Assembly: GCF_006546735.2 (NCBI RefSeq)
Contig: NZ_VICD02000086.1
Span: forward strand, 1 to 59,402
Length of the DNA: 59,402 nt
Direction: 5' to 3'
DNA from: Marilutibacter maris
Lineage (GTDB): Bacteria; Pseudomonadota; Gammaproteobacteria; Xanthomonadales; Xanthomonadaceae
Position 1 is the stretch's first letter. Each line of letters starts with the position of its first letter. The notes below the pieces were generated by a model. That model was not told where the DNA came from and searched no databases. It saw only the letters and a program-made list of their open reading frames with translations. Positions 9,201-16,714 of this stretch are shown here, one piece after another. The position numbers were made by a program, and so were the translations under genes.

Positions 9201-9854
9201 TTCGACAACTGCAACAGCCTGCACACCAACGCCTACGACGAGGCCATCACCACGCCCACCGAGGAGAGCGTGCGCCGCGCCGTCGCCATCCAGATGATCA
9301 TCAACAAGGAGCTGGGGCTGAACTTCTGCGAGAACCCCTGGCAGGGCAGCTTCATCGTCGACAAGCTCACCGACATCGTCGAGGAAGCCGTCTACAAGGA
9401 GTTCGAGGCCATCAGCGAGCGCGGCGGCGTGCTCGGCGCCATGGACACCATGTACCAGCGCGGCAAGATCCAGGAAGAGAGCCTCTACTACGAGCACAAG
9501 AAGCACGACGGCAGCCTGCCGCTGATCGGCGTCAACACCTTCCTGCCCAAGGACCACGCCGGCGACATCGTCACCGAGATCGAACTGATCCGTTCCACCG
9601 AAGGCGAGAAGGGCCAGCAGATCGACAACGTCGGCAACTTCCAGCGGCTGCGCAACGGTTTGGCACCCTCTCCCGCGAGCGGGAGAGGGCAGGGTGAGGG
9701 TTCGGCCGCCGCCGGCCTCGCCTACCTCCAATCCGCCGCCCGCGAGCGCCGAAATGTGTTTGAATCGCTGATAGAAGCGGTCAAGACCCACAGCCTGGGG
9801 CAGATCAGCCACGCGCTGTATGACGTGGGTGGGGAGTATCGTCGCAACATGTGA
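6279..9854 (+). CDS. icmF: Fused isobutyryl-CoA mutase IcmF (B12 domain, G-protein chaperone, mutase)
   Basis: Adenosylcobalamin-dependent acyl-CoA mutase with its own GTPase chaperone, 1191 aa. Residues ~20-150 bind B12 ([16 protein letters not shown]). The MeaI-type GTPase has its P-loop GTGGAGKSS near residue 214. The mutase barrel follows from about residue 610. Gln in QAQNTCIF marks isobutyryl-CoA rather than methylmalonyl-CoA specificity, although the partner position (GGVYPY) is Tyr where Phe is usual. It probably interconverts isobutyryl- and butyryl-CoA, and perhaps isovaleryl/pivalyl-CoA. Residues 413-441 and 1129-1141 are encoded by palindromic repeats inserted in frame. The ATG at 6279 is chosen because family similarity begins soon after it. 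Confidence 0.93.
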   Translation: MSTPASHAPLSQGPQADAESTPLRFVTAASLFDGHDAAINIMRRLIQGQGAEVIHLGHNRSVEDVVRAALQEDADGIALSSYQGGHVEYFKYMVDMLAERGASHIKVFGGGGGTITPEEIRELQAYGVERIYHPNDGMHMGLVAMIEDVVRRAADGRRSAEHPDKTVDIDDEITIGRMLSAIEEGAIDEAELAHQRKQWQLAGGRTPVVGITGTGGAGKSSVTDELLNRFLASFPQMRIAVISVDPTRRRTGGALLGDRIRMNSLRSKRVYMRSMATRRQHAATNAVLKDSIAFLKGLGYDLVIVETAGIGQSDSEIVDLVDFPMYVMTSDFGAPSQLEKIDMLDFAELVVLNKFDKRGAEDALRDVRKQWKRNRVAFDLKDEDVPVYPTIASQFNDPGISWMFANLCRLLKEKWGQSHFSTVEGKTDAGRGAKNDSDPIFSPRCDFTPDIDTSLKEPRATVLIPGNRVRYLAEIAEQGRSINRQIETAAEIADRAQACWQALEALEDDRLPKALDLYDAGDLTDGGDNTLLTLRQRYNDAIQSLSSEALKLLREWPARLKSITDEVNEYQVRDKVIRVDNYRESLSHQMVPKIAAPTYKSWGELLTFLQKENLPGAYPYTGGVYPYRRTGEDPIRMFAGEGTPERTNRRFHYLSVGQPAARLSTAFDSVTLYGEDPAPRPDIYGKIGNSGVNIATLDDMKKLYSGFDLCAPTTSVSMTINGPAPIILAMFMNTAIDQQVEKYLREDQARWDAAHDTIEKLFEGKKRPEYGGPLPETNDGLGLGLLGVTGDQVVDAETYARIKAQTLKTVRGTVQADILKEDQAQNTCIFSTEFALRMMGDIQQYFVDKGVRNFYSVSISGYHIAEAGANPISQLAFTLSNGFTIVEYYLARGMKIDDFAPNLSFFFSNGMDPEYTVIGRVARRIWARAMRERYGASARSQMMKYHIQTSGRSLHAQEIQFNDIRTTLQALYALFDNCNSLHTNAYDEAITTPTEESVRRAVAIQMIINKELGLNFCENPWQGSFIVDKLTDIVEEAVYKEFEAISERGGVLGAMDTMYQRGKIQEESLYYEHKKHDGSLPLIGVNTFLPKDHAGDIVTEIELIRSTEGEKGQQIDNVGNFQRLRNGLAPSPASGRGQGEGSAAAGLAYLQSAARERRNVFESLIEAVKTHSLGQISHALYDVGGEYRRNM
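7517..7600. repeat. 84-bp palindromic REP element in frame inside icmF
   Basis: Two 25-bp arms, 7517-7541 (starting AAAATGGGGTCAGAGTCATT) and 7576-7600, form a perfect inverted repeat around a 34-bp loop. The total of 84 bp is exactly 28 codons, so the icmF frame is kept and the insert adds 28 residues (starting KWGQSHF) between the GTPase and the linker to the mutase domain. The GGGGTCAGAGT core is the same as in the intergenic REP elements at 12.8-18.7 kb. Confidence 0.9.
9665..9701. repeat. Second palindromic repeat in frame inside icmF
   Basis: CCCTCTCCCG-CGAG-CGGGAGAGGG (9666-9689) followed by CAGGGTGAGGG. It is a widespread Xanthomonadaceae intergenic repeat type, here translated as the low-complexity segment [13 protein letters not shown] just before the conserved C-terminal helices of the mutase ([14 protein letters not shown]). 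Confidence 0.8.
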
Positions 9855-9863
9855 GACGAATAG

Positions 9864-10385
9864 ATGGGATATTCCAAGTCGTTGAAAAACCGAAATTGGT
9901 GGGAGATGGCATTTTGGATGCTCGTTGCCGCAATGGTAGTGGCACCCCCGATCTATGCGCAGGCGGTGTCATTGCCATCAAAAGAGCTCGTCACTAGGAC
10001 AATCGTGACTAATTGTCCTGTTGAGCCAGTTGGTAAGTGCATGGAAACGGCAGGCCTTCTTCAGGCTGTCGGATCCTTCTATGAAGTTGTGATCATTGTT
10101 TTGATCGCATTGCTCGCAGCCGTCGTGTCGCTTGTTTATCTATCTATTCGCGCTTCATCAAAGCGGCAGATTGAGGAGCAATTTGAGAAAGACCTTAGTT
10201 CCGCATGGCTTCAAGATCGGCTGCAGCGAAAAGTGGACGAGGCAACGAAGTTAGCCATGGCTGATCTGGCGCGAAGGCTTGAGATTGCCGAAGGCATGCT
10301 GCAGCGAATCAGTCAGCAGCGCGATAGGTCTGAGGATGCTGATGGCGGCGCTATTGTCGTAGGAGGGGGGGATGGCGCTGGTTAG
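9864..10385 (+). CDS. Hypothetical membrane protein with C-terminal coiled coil
   Basis: 173 aa. The N-terminus has a hydrophobic segment (residues ~13-33, possibly a signal or anchor). A second membrane segment spans residues ~73-95, followed by a charged helical region (~100-160) that looks coiled-coil. I recognise no family. The gene starts only 9 bp after the icmF stop and has clearly lower GC and different codon use, marking the left edge of an acquired segment. It overlaps the ImmA/IrrE gene by 14 bp, so the two are probably co-translated. Confidence 0.65.
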   Translation: MGYSKSLKNRNWWEMAFWMLVAAMVVAPPIYAQAVSLPSKELVTRTIVTNCPVEPVGKCMETAGLLQAVGSFYEVVIIVLIALLAAVVSLVYLSIRASSKRQIEEQFEKDLSSAWLQDRLQRKVDEATKLAMADLARRLEIAEGMLQRISQQRDRSEDADGGAIVVGGGDGAG

Positions 10386-10884
10386 GCGAGTAGGAGTGCA
10401 TCAGGCGCCCAGCCATGAGCTGGAGCTAGCCATGAGTAGGTTGGCGCATAGTGACCTGCTTAGGACGCCAGTTGATGTCTACTCAGTGGCTGAGTTCCTA
10501 GGCTTGGAAGTTCAAGAAGAAGTAATGGATGACGAGCTGTCCGGGTATATCGAGCCTCGTAAGTCTGGGTGGGTTATTGGTGTGAATTCATACCACCATC
10601 CGAATCGTCAGCGGTTCACGGTTGCTCACGAGATTGCGCATTTCTTGCTCCATAAGCCCAAAGAGCGGCATCTGGATGTGACCTTTGCGAGAAGATCTGG
10701 AGGTAGAAACAAGATGGAAGCTGAGGCAGATAGTTTTGCCGCCAATTTGTTGATGCCAGAGTCCGAGGTTAGAGATCTGATTTCCGGCGGTGAAACATCG
10801 CTTGATCGTATTGCGGGTCGATTTGGTGTCTCAGTAATGGCTGCCAAGTACCGGGCGCAATCCCTTGGGTATAAAGTGCGATGA
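10372..10884 (+). CDS. ImmA/IrrE family metallo-endopeptidase
   Basis: 170-aa zinc peptidase of the ImmA/IrrE (DUF955) family. The motif AHEIAHFLLH gives the HExxH zinc site at residues 86-90, and EAEADSFAANLLMP provides the third ligand and the family signature. Members usually cleave a partner repressor to switch on phage, ICE or stress genes. The ATG at 10372 follows an AGGAGGG ribosome site; it overlaps the upstream gene by 14 bp, and its stop overlaps the next start by 4 bp (ATGA). No XRE-type repressor is adjacent, so its substrate may be a neighbouring protein. Confidence 0.9.
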   Translation: MALVRRVGVHQAPSHELELAMSRLAHSDLLRTPVDVYSVAEFLGLEVQEEVMDDELSGYIEPRKSGWVIGVNSYHHPNRQRFTVAHEIAHFLLHKPKERHLDVTFARRSGGRNKMEAEADSFAANLLMPESEVRDLISGGETSLDRIAGRFGVSVMAAKYRAQSLGYKVR

Positions 10885-11921
10885 CCGATTTTTCATCGTG
10901 TATCTACTCACCGGCAATCCGCACCCGACGTGCAGAGTTGCTGGGCCTGTCGAAGGTAGATCGACCATTCGAGTATGGAGTTCTTCCGGTGTTCGAGTTG
11001 ACGCGGAGTCGTCGAACCAAGTCCAATCCCGAGGGTTCGGTTGAAAAAAGCGTTGAGGATGTCTCTGAGCTTGTGGGTGGGGCACCATACGTCGCCGATG
11101 TTACTTCGCTACGCTCACTAACGAATTCGGATGTGGAGCGTTTGTTGGATCCGGATAACTGCTTCTCGAACTGGACGAGTTTTGTCACTTCTAAGCTTCC
11201 GGAGAATGCGATACCCGTAATCCACTTGACTGATCCGTTCGACAGAGACTCGGTTTCAGCGCAGATTGATGTTTTCATGCCGCGCCAAGGGAGGGTCGCG
11301 CTTCGAATTCCATCCGAGTTTGAAGATTGCGAGGCGTTAGCGGACGTTGTCCGGGAGGTTATTGGCAGCGGTGATAATCTTGCTGTTTATGTGGATGTCG
11401 GATTGGTAACGGAGAGAGGTCGTGGCGGTGCAATCGCAAGGGTTCGCGAAGTGGCTTCCATTTTTTCGGACTTAAGTCCAGGTCTATTGGCGCCCCTAGC
11501 AACCAGCTTCCCAAGTACAGTGACGCCTTACGGAGATGAAACGGGATCGTTTGTGCTCAACGAAGTTGGAATTTCAGATGCATTGAAGGATGACTTCCCG
11601 GATTTGAATTGTATTCATGGCGACTACGCTTGCATCCACCCGCTTGACATGGAGGGGATGGCAATCAACTGGGTGCCAAGAGTGGATGTGCCGCTTGATG
11701 GGTCGCTCTTTTATCATCGGCATAGACGGCACACAGGTGGGTATGTAAGGGCTGCGGAGGCGGCTTTAGCTGACTCGAGATACGTCGCACTCAATTGTTG
11801 GGCAGATAGTAATATCCGCGCTGCTGCTGCAGGTTCGCCGGACGGGAAGGCGCCGGCTTTCTGGATTTCCGTGAGGCTGAACTTTCATGTAGAGCGACAA
11901 TTGGCAAGGTTGGGCGCTTAG
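10881..11921 (+). CDS. Phage Beta-family protein (T4 beta-like, sce7725-type)
   Basis: 346 aa, cytoplasmic, resembling the Beta protein family (PF14350) first seen in T4-like phages and common on mobile islands. The recognisable parts are the start YSPAIRTRRAELLGL, the central acidic beta-strand region and the C-terminal block with YHRHRRHTGGY and WISVRLNFHVERQ. The biochemical function is not established. It is translationally coupled (ATGA) to the ImmA/IrrE gene, and its end overlaps the convergent nuclease gene by 4 bp. Proteins of this kind often occur beside sce7726-type proteins, as here. Confidence 0.75.
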   Translation: MTDFSSCIYSPAIRTRRAELLGLSKVDRPFEYGVLPVFELTRSRRTKSNPEGSVEKSVEDVSELVGGAPYVADVTSLRSLTNSDVERLLDPDNCFSNWTSFVTSKLPENAIPVIHLTDPFDRDSVSAQIDVFMPRQGRVALRIPSEFEDCEALADVVREVIGSGDNLAVYVDVGLVTERGRGGAIARVREVASIFSDLSPGLLAPLATSFPSTVTPYGDETGSFVLNEVGISDALKDDFPDLNCIHGDYACIHPLDMEGMAINWVPRVDVPLDGSLFYHRHRRHTGGYVRAAEAALADSRYVALNCWADSNIRAAAAGSPDGKAPAFWISVRLNFHVERQLARLGA

Positions 11922-12508
11922 CGAACGCTAGTCGGCGACGAGAGTATCGCCAAATCGTCCGTTGTTAGGACTCTGCCTCTTTCTCGATTGAATATGTCGT
12001 ATCGGACGCGTAGCCTTTCGTGCACGATTTCAAGGGCTACCTTCGTCGCGAGCGGCGCCTTTAGTTCCTTGATGTTCAAAGCGGGTCCGAGGCTTCGTTG
12101 AATTTTTCTGGCATCGGGAACCCGAAGCCAGCCCAGTGCGTCATCTTTCCCAAGCCTAGTCCGGACTAGTGATTTTCGCCTTCTTGTTATGATGCCAAAT
12201 TCGTCAACTGTAAGGACGCCCGTGGTGCGGTCAAGATGTTCGCGAGCTATTTCCAGCATCGCATGCGGTATGACCAAGTAGGACTCAAGGAAGGCGGCTT
12301 GATAGGCCTCCTTTTGTTGGGAATATCGCCGGAAGTCGTCGTAGGAGCTTTTTATTTCGTAGGCAGCTAAGCGATTTGGCGAACTAACGACGATGTCTGC
12401 TCTGTTCTGCCAGTTGTTGAAGTGAAGCTCGGTTGCAATGACTTCGCTGCTCTCAAGCTGTGAGAGTAGCCATCGAACGACGGAAATTTTGATCTGTTCT
12501 TCTCGCAT
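11918..12508 (-). CDS. sce7726-family PD-(D/E)XK nuclease-like protein
   Basis: 196 aa. Residues ~25-60 carry a restriction-endonuclease-fold signature: ELHFNNWQNRADIVV followed by AYEIKSSYDDF, giving Asp38 and Glu51-x-Lys53. This matches the sce7726 family, which is repeatedly found beside sce7725/Beta-type genes. The C-terminal half is helical and unassigned. It converges on the Beta gene with a 4-bp overlap of stop codons. Base composition is as AT-rich as the three genes before it, so the four probably arrived together. A role in phage defence is inference. Confidence 0.7.
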   Translation of the reverse strand: MREEQIKISVVRWLLSQLESSEVIATELHFNNWQNRADIVVSSPNRLAAYEIKSSYDDFRRYSQQKEAYQAAFLESYLVIPHAMLEIAREHLDRTTGVLTVDEFGIITRRRKSLVRTRLGKDDALGWLRVPDARKIQRSLGPALNIKELKAPLATKVALEIVHERLRVRYDIFNRERGRVLTTDDLAILSSPTSVR

Positions 12509-12584
12509 ACATGCAATGATAGCTTGTGGGCAAAGCTATGGTCAGGCTTCCCATTTCCATGAAAGGGAAAGTGGGTCAAGCTCA

Positions 12585-12840
12585 TTTGTCCCGTGACTTT
12601 GGGGCGGCCACGGGGCTGGAGGACTGCGGAACGTTGGGCCAGGTCAGGGCTTCGATCTGTTGACGGAAGCGGCCGTTGTACCAGGCTTTCTGTTGCTGGG
12701 AGTGAGCTCACAGGTCCTCCAGTTCGCCTTGCGGGCGGCTCCGTCTCAAACAGCGCCCGATCAGCGTGTTGGCGCCGGGCACCGCTCGCTCCAAGTCCAA
12801 GGTAGAGCAGATGCTGAGATGGGGCGTGATGCGTGGTTAT
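12585..12840 (-). pseudogene. RAYT transposase remnant (3' part), copy 1
   Basis: Read on the minus strand, frame-shifted pieces match the end of a RAYT: LYLGLGA near 12800, RALFETEPP, and the terminal LQPRGRP near 12610. The same DNA recurs at 19708-20010 and 21057-21170. The catalytic part is missing. Together with the adjacent REP repeat it fills the 660-bp gap between the sce7726 gene and the CBS gene. Confidence 0.7.
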
Positions 12841-12857
12841 GCGCACCATGGGTGTTG

Positions 12858-13047
12858 AAAAAACAGGAGTCAGAGTCGACTTTCTCGATGAGCTTCGAGA
12901 AACGCTACTTTGCCCCTGTTCTTCGGGTGCGGCATGAGGGCTGGCGGCGCAAACGCAGCTCTCATGCGGCGTTGCCGCCCAATGCAGATCTTTTGGTCGA
13001 ATGGCTGTGGTGCGGCAGGAAAAGTTCACTCTGATTCGGGTTTCGGT
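12858..13047. repeat. REP composite, direct repeat A flanking the CBS-HEPN gene
   Basis: About 190 bp beginning AAACAGGAGTCAGAGTCGAC and ending GAAAAGTTCACTCTGATTCG. It contains an inner hairpin (left arm CAGGAGTCAGAGT, right arm ACTTTGCCCCTG) and a second REP half at its right end. The same unit recurs in the same orientation at 14153-14339. The 120 bp between it and the CBS gene start show nothing recognisable beyond a weak promoter-like AT-rich stretch (13120-13150). Confidence 0.85.
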
Positions 13048-13168
13048 TTAGGCCTGCAGGCTAGGTAGCGTTGCACTCTATACCAACCAAGTTTTGAGGC
13101 GCGCGGCGCTTCAGTTCACGACTAGGCGCCATATTTTAGCTCTATAAGTTCCGATCAGGGCCTGAGTA

Positions 13169-14185
13169 ATGAGTGTTGAAAAGAGATTGAGTGACATAGC
13201 GGAAGAGCTTGCATCTGGGGGTGAGATTCCTCCTATTACCGTCCGTGAGTTTCTGTCGTGGTTCAGCGCGTTGCGTCGAGGTAGTTGGATTGTTGGGCGC
13301 ATTCGAGAAATGCTCGCGGCAGCTGGCCTTCGAACGCAGCCTGATTTCGAGTCGCTGTACATTGACGCCACCTTTTCTTTTGTATTGGAGGATGGCGACG
13401 CCGATAGCCGCGCTTTGCGCGTTGGGGATGCTTCAGCTGTTGAGACATCCGTGGCCGATGAAGTGGTGATTCGCGACGCGCCGCCGTACGCTGATCCGAC
13501 GTACCGACTGAGTAAGTTGGCCGCCGCCAATAGGAGGCCTCACTCAGTTCCTCCGGCTGCGACCTTGCGGGAGGCGGTCACGGTTATGGTAGCGAATGAC
13601 TATTCACAGCTTCCCGTTATGACGAGCGAACGAGATGTGAAAGGCATGGTGAGTTGGAATTCGATCGGTTCGCGCTTGGCGCTTGGAAAGCGTGTTGACC
13701 TGGTCCGAGATGCCATGGATTCTCATCAGGAGATTCCCGCCGAAGCGTCGCTTTTTCAGGCGATTCCGATAATCGTTCAGCATCAGTACGTATTGGTCCG
13801 AGGTACGGATCGGACGGTCGTCGGGATCGTAACTGCCAGCGATCTCAGTCTCCAGTTTCAGCAGCTGACCGAGCCTTTTTTGCTTTTGGGTGAGATTGAG
13901 AACCATGTTCGTCGAATCCTTGACCAGAAGTTTGCCACCGAAGAGTTGAGGCTGGTCAAGGACGATGGCGACTCGGGGCGGTTCATTGAGCGGATATCCG
14001 ATCTCACGTTCGGTGAGTACCTGCGTTTGATTGAGAATCCAATTCGATGGGAGAAACTAAAGCTGCCGGTGGATCGAGTTGTGTTCTGCCAGCAGCTTGA
14101 GCGGGTCAGGTCAATCCGCAATGACGTGATGCATTTCGATCCGCAAAAACACAAAAACAGGGGTCAGAGTCGGCTTTCTCAATGA
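13169..14185 (+). CDS. CBS-domain protein with C-terminal HEPN-like RNase motif
   Basis: 338 aa, AT-richer than the chromosome. Residues ~1-105 form a helical N-terminal domain of unknown type. Residues ~125-232 hold a tandem CBS pair (ATLREAVTVMVANDYSQLPVM; GIVTASDLS), which usually binds adenine nucleotides. The C-terminal ~100 residues are helical and contain RVRSIRNDVMHF, an R-x4-H motif (Arg317-His322) typical of HEPN ribonucleases. A nucleotide-gated RNase toxin is a reasonable inference. The last ten codons and the stop come from the adjoining REP repeat, so the native C-terminus may have been replaced. The gene sits alone between two direct repeats. Confidence 0.75.
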   Translation: MSVEKRLSDIAEELASGGEIPPITVREFLSWFSALRRGSWIVGRIREMLAAAGLRTQPDFESLYIDATFSFVLEDGDADSRALRVGDASAVETSVADEVVIRDAPPYADPTYRLSKLAAANRRPHSVPPAATLREAVTVMVANDYSQLPVMTSERDVKGMVSWNSIGSRLALGKRVDLVRDAMDSHQEIPAEASLFQAIPIIVQHQYVLVRGTDRTVVGIVTASDLSLQFQQLTEPFLLLGEIENHVRRILDQKFATEELRLVKDDGDSGRFIERISDLTFGEYLRLIENPIRWEKLKLPVDRVVFCQQLERVRSIRNDVMHFDPQKHKNRGQSRLSQ

Positions 14186-14339
14186 GCTTCGAGAAACGCT
14201 ACTTTGACCCCTGTTCTTCAGGTGGGACACGAGGGCTGGCGGCGCAAACGTAGCCCTCATGCGGCATTGCCGCCCAATGCCGATCTTTGGGTCGAACGGC
14301 TGTGTTGGGCAGGAAAAGTTCACTCTGCCCCGGGTTTCC
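14153..14339. repeat. REP composite, direct repeat B flanking the CBS-HEPN gene
   Basis: Near-identical in layout to 12858-13047: ACAGGGGTCAGAGT at the left with its inverted copy ACTTTGACCCCTGT near 14217, then the shared stretch around 14230-14310, ending GAAAAGTTCACTCTGCCCCG. It overlaps the last 33 bp of the CBS gene and supplies its stop codon. Confidence 0.85.
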
Positions 14340-14372
14340 GACCCAGATTTCCGGTTTCCGCCTAGGTCGACT

Positions 14373-14867
14373 TCAATCGCCGCTGGTCACGGGCGCGAAG
14401 TTGGCGTGTACCAGCATCCACGTGCCGTTTTGCCTGACATAGACGCGCGTCGATTTGGCCAGGACGTTGTCGATCTTGCCGTCCTTGTCCTTGACCATGC
14501 CCACGTAGTTGTAGGCCAGAATCGCGGTATCGCCGTAGACCTGCACGTGCGGATTGATCATGTCCGACAGCAGGCCCTGGCTGCCGCCTTGCAACGAGGC
14601 ATCGAACATGCGGCCCGCCAGTCCCTTGCCCTCGATCAGGGTCGGCACGTCGGGGTTGAACTCGGTGTAGTCGTCGGCCACGGTGGAGAAAGACTGTGCG
14701 GCGGGCTTGTTCTGGTCCTGCGCGGCCCACTGGGCCTTGGCCGCGGCCATGACCTCGGCGGCAACCGCCGGATCTTCGGCGGCCGACGCTTGGCCGGCGC
14801 AAACCAGCAGCGCCCAGGCAGCGGCAAGCAGTGTCGTGCGGACGGAACGTCGATCGAAGACGGACAT
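14373..14867 (-). CDS. Secreted NTF2/SnoaL-like protein
   Basis: 164 aa from the ATG at 14867, which has AGGAG upstream. A cleavable signal peptide (hydrophobic TTLLAAAWALLVCAGQASA) precedes a ~130-residue NTF2-like fold: an alpha helix, then the curved sheet with HVQVYGDTAILAYNYVG and TRVYVRQNGTWMLVHANFAPV, characteristic of the DUF4440/SnoaL group. Such proteins bind small ligands or act as enzymes of unknown substrate. It would act in the periplasm. A second, unrelated-in-detail member lies at 43029-43511. Confidence 0.8.
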   Translation of the reverse strand: MSVFDRRSVRTTLLAAAWALLVCAGQASAAEDPAVAAEVMAAAKAQWAAQDQNKPAAQSFSTVADDYTEFNPDVPTLIEGKGLAGRMFDASLQGGSQGLLSDMINPHVQVYGDTAILAYNYVGMVKDKDGKIDNVLAKSTRVYVRQNGTWMLVHANFAPVTSGD

Positions 14868-14918
14868 GTGAGACTCCTCGTGGTGAGCCAACGGAAGTGA
14901 CAAGCCCGAAGCCATCAA

Positions 14919-15214
14919 GCGGCTTCCCTGCTGCCTATTCGCGGTGACTGACTGCCCCGAGCCCGATGCCGATACCCGGGATGGAAACCCGGGATGGAGA
15001 TGGATGCCGGATACCCCAGATCAGATGGGCGGCAACCTGCCAAACGCCGGTCCTCGGCAATACCGGCCACCGCGCCCAGAAACAGAGGTCAGCGTCGGCT
15101 TTTTCAGACGGCACGTGCCCCGGCAGCCTTGCGCCCCCACCCACCTCTTGACCCCCCAAAAAACCTACCGCAGACTCACCCTCAAGGAGCGTCGAAACTC
15201 CTCACGTAGCGGTT
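14919..15214. other. Gene-free stretch with a decayed REP
   Basis: No supported gene. It contains a short direct repeat (ACCCGGGATGG, twice around 14975-15000) and a degenerate REP arm (CAGAGGTCAGCGTCGGCTTTTTC near 15082). The right edge leads into the structured leader of the next gene. Confidence 0.5.
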
Positions 15215-15410
15215 CCCACCTCCGTCAAACCGGTGGGTTTTTTGTGCCCCTAAACTTTAGGGCACAACCGACGCGACGCCTGCGTCGGGAGGGCGGCTAA
15301 TACAACACCCTTCGGGGAAATACGCCCGCCGTCTACGTGCGGTTTCGAACCTCCCGACTTCCCGTCCGCCGTCCCGGTGGGCGGGCACTTCACGGAAGGA
15401 GGAGGCGACG
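15215..15410 (+). promoter_or_regulatory. Structured leader RNA with terminator-like and mutually exclusive hairpins
   Basis: Going 5' to 3' there are four elements. First, CCCACC (15215-15220) pairs with GGTGGG (15232-15237) and is followed by six T, like an intrinsic terminator. Second, a long hairpin at 15242-15267 has arms TTGTGCCCCTAAA and TTTAGGGCACAA. Third, CCGACGC (15268-15274) pairs with GCGTCGG (15282-15288). Fourth, an outer stem GTCGGGAGG (15284-15292)/CCTCCCGAC (15350-15358) encloses GCGG/CCGC and a CCC-TTCG-GGG tetraloop. The third and fourth elements share bases 15284-15288 and cannot form together. The GTG start at 15411 follows a strong GGAAGGAGGAGG site. Confidence 0.6.
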
Positions 15411-16076
15411 GTGTCCAAGCGCACACCCCAACAGACCCAGGCCACGGGCGACGTCCCGCCCCAGGACGGCCACGCCCGGCTTGAAAGCCTGTACGAGCAC
15501 ATGCGGCGCCTGTCGCAGCTGGCGCAGTCGCGGGCGCGCGACGGGGCGCCGGAGGGGCCGCCCGGGCCCAGCGCGGGCGAACTGGCGCTCTGCCTGGAGC
15601 TGCTGGCCGAACAGGCGGGGCAGGTACTCGATGCGCTGTCGCCGCCCGCTGGGCGGGAGGCCGCGCACACGCCGCGGCACATCTATGAGGCGCCTGCCGG
15701 GGACACGCCCGCGCTGCACACGGCCAAAGCGCAGGGCGACTTCTGCTTCGGTCTCACGGTGGCGCAGATCGACGCGCTGCAAACCTTGGCCACCCAACTG
15801 TCGGCGCATGGCGACGTGGTGACAGGCAGTGGCGACGCCGCGTTCGCGGACCAGACCCTGCCCACCATCGGCCACGCCATCTTTGAAGAGGCGGAGGCCC
15901 TGCGCGGGATTCTCGGCCAGGTGAGCACGCAGCGCCTCGGCAACCGGGTAGGCGAGGCGCGGCCCGTCTACGGCGCCGCCCCGGTCAGGGCGCGGCCCAC
16001 CCACGGGCCCACCGATACGCCGCTTCCATCGCCCGCGTTTCCAGCCCGGCGACAGAACGCCGCCACGCTGCACTGA
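15411..16076 (+). CDS. XAC0095-like Xanthomonadaceae protein
   Basis: 221 aa, GTG start with an excellent GGAGGAGG site 6 bp upstream. Residues ~20-40 (HARLESLYEHMRRLSQLAQSR) match what I know of the XAC0095 family, a lineage-restricted group of small proteins with a helical N-terminal segment. Residues ~105-165 form a second helical part (FGLTVAQIDALQTLATQL). No enzymatic motif is visible. The function of the family is unknown. The C-terminal 50 residues are Pro/Arg-rich and may be disordered. Its long structured leader suggests post-transcriptional control. Confidence 0.6.
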   Translation: MSKRTPQQTQATGDVPPQDGHARLESLYEHMRRLSQLAQSRARDGAPEGPPGPSAGELALCLELLAEQAGQVLDALSPPAGREAAHTPRHIYEAPAGDTPALHTAKAQGDFCFGLTVAQIDALQTLATQLSAHGDVVTGSGDAAFADQTLPTIGHAIFEEAEALRGILGQVSTQRLGNRVGEARPVYGAAPVRARPTHGPTDTPLPSPAFPARRQNAATLH

Positions 16077-16204
16077 GCTGGTCGGCATGCGGCATCGCCT
16101 TCCAGCAGAAGCTGGCTTTCGTGAAGTAGAGTCTGTTGTTTCTGTTTGGAAACTTTGGCAGAGTCGAGTTCCTGACCTGCCGTCGATTGCCCGGATTCGG
16201 CCCG

Positions 16205-16411
16205 ATGAGCCCCCCACCAAAGCCACCCCGTCCAGCACCCGACCCGCCAGCCGGGCCGGAGCTGAGGCGGGAGCTCGTCGAGTCATATGGCGAAGGCCCT
16301 GCAACCGACCCGTTCGAGCGCTGGCTGGCGCTGATGGAGGTGGTCGAAGTCCTGTGTCCGCGCTGGCCCACGCGCGAGCCGCGGCCCCACTACGGCAACA
16401 TGAAGCTGTAG
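16205..16411 (+). CDS. Small MSPPP-family protein (possible orphan immunity protein)
   Basis: 68 aa starting MSPPPKPPRPAP. A proline-rich N-terminus is followed by a helical segment with LRRELVES and TDPFERWLALMEVVE. The same pattern (MSPPPP, then LREML, then DPFER or similar and a helix) is seen in the proteins at 21709 and 23063, and an almost identical copy without a start codon lies at 18679. The one at 23063 is coupled to a toxin gene, so an immunity-like role is possible here. No clear ribosome site precedes the ATG. Confidence 0.5.
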   Translation: MSPPPKPPRPAPDPPAGPELRRELVESYGEGPATDPFERWLALMEVVEVLCPRWPTREPRPHYGNMKL

Positions 16412-16436
16412 GGCAGAAGAATGGACGACAGCAGCG

Positions 16437-16665
16437 ATCAGAGCCGACTTTCCCAGGAATCGATTGGATCGACGCGCTTGCGAGGCCGTCCGAGCTTGGC
16501 AGGGCCTGCGGTGCGGCCGAGTCAGGCTTCGATCGCGCGGAAGCGACAGGGGCGTAAAGGTACCGGCGTTGCAGGCGCGACCCGATGGCTCGGGTTTCGG
16601 TGGAAGCGATGGCCGCCATCGCCCTCGCTCACCAAGCCTGTCGTCGGGTGCCCTGATAGGAGCCC
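16437..16665 (-). pseudogene. RAYT transposase remnant related to the intact copy
   Basis: The DNA aligns well with 17140-17360, the 3' third of the intact RAYT, with substitutions and small gaps (for example GACGCGCTTGCGAGGCCG versus GACGCGCTTGCGCGGTCG). A degenerate REP arm, CAGAGCCGACTTTC, precedes it at 16439. No intact frame remains. Confidence 0.75.
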
Positions 16666-16714
16666 CCGCATTGGGTATTGTGGGCCGGGCAGGATCAGCG
16701 ATTGTCGTCTTGTT

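Noticed and set aside
12660-13034. Plus-strand frame of 124 codons
   Set aside because: It lies across a RAYT remnant and a REP repeat, without coding features of its own.
15156-15300. Short frame translating the structured leader (SRSGSHLRQTGGFFVP)
   Set aside because: No start with ribosome site, and the stretch is better explained by the nested hairpins; it may only be the usual reading of a conserved RNA element.
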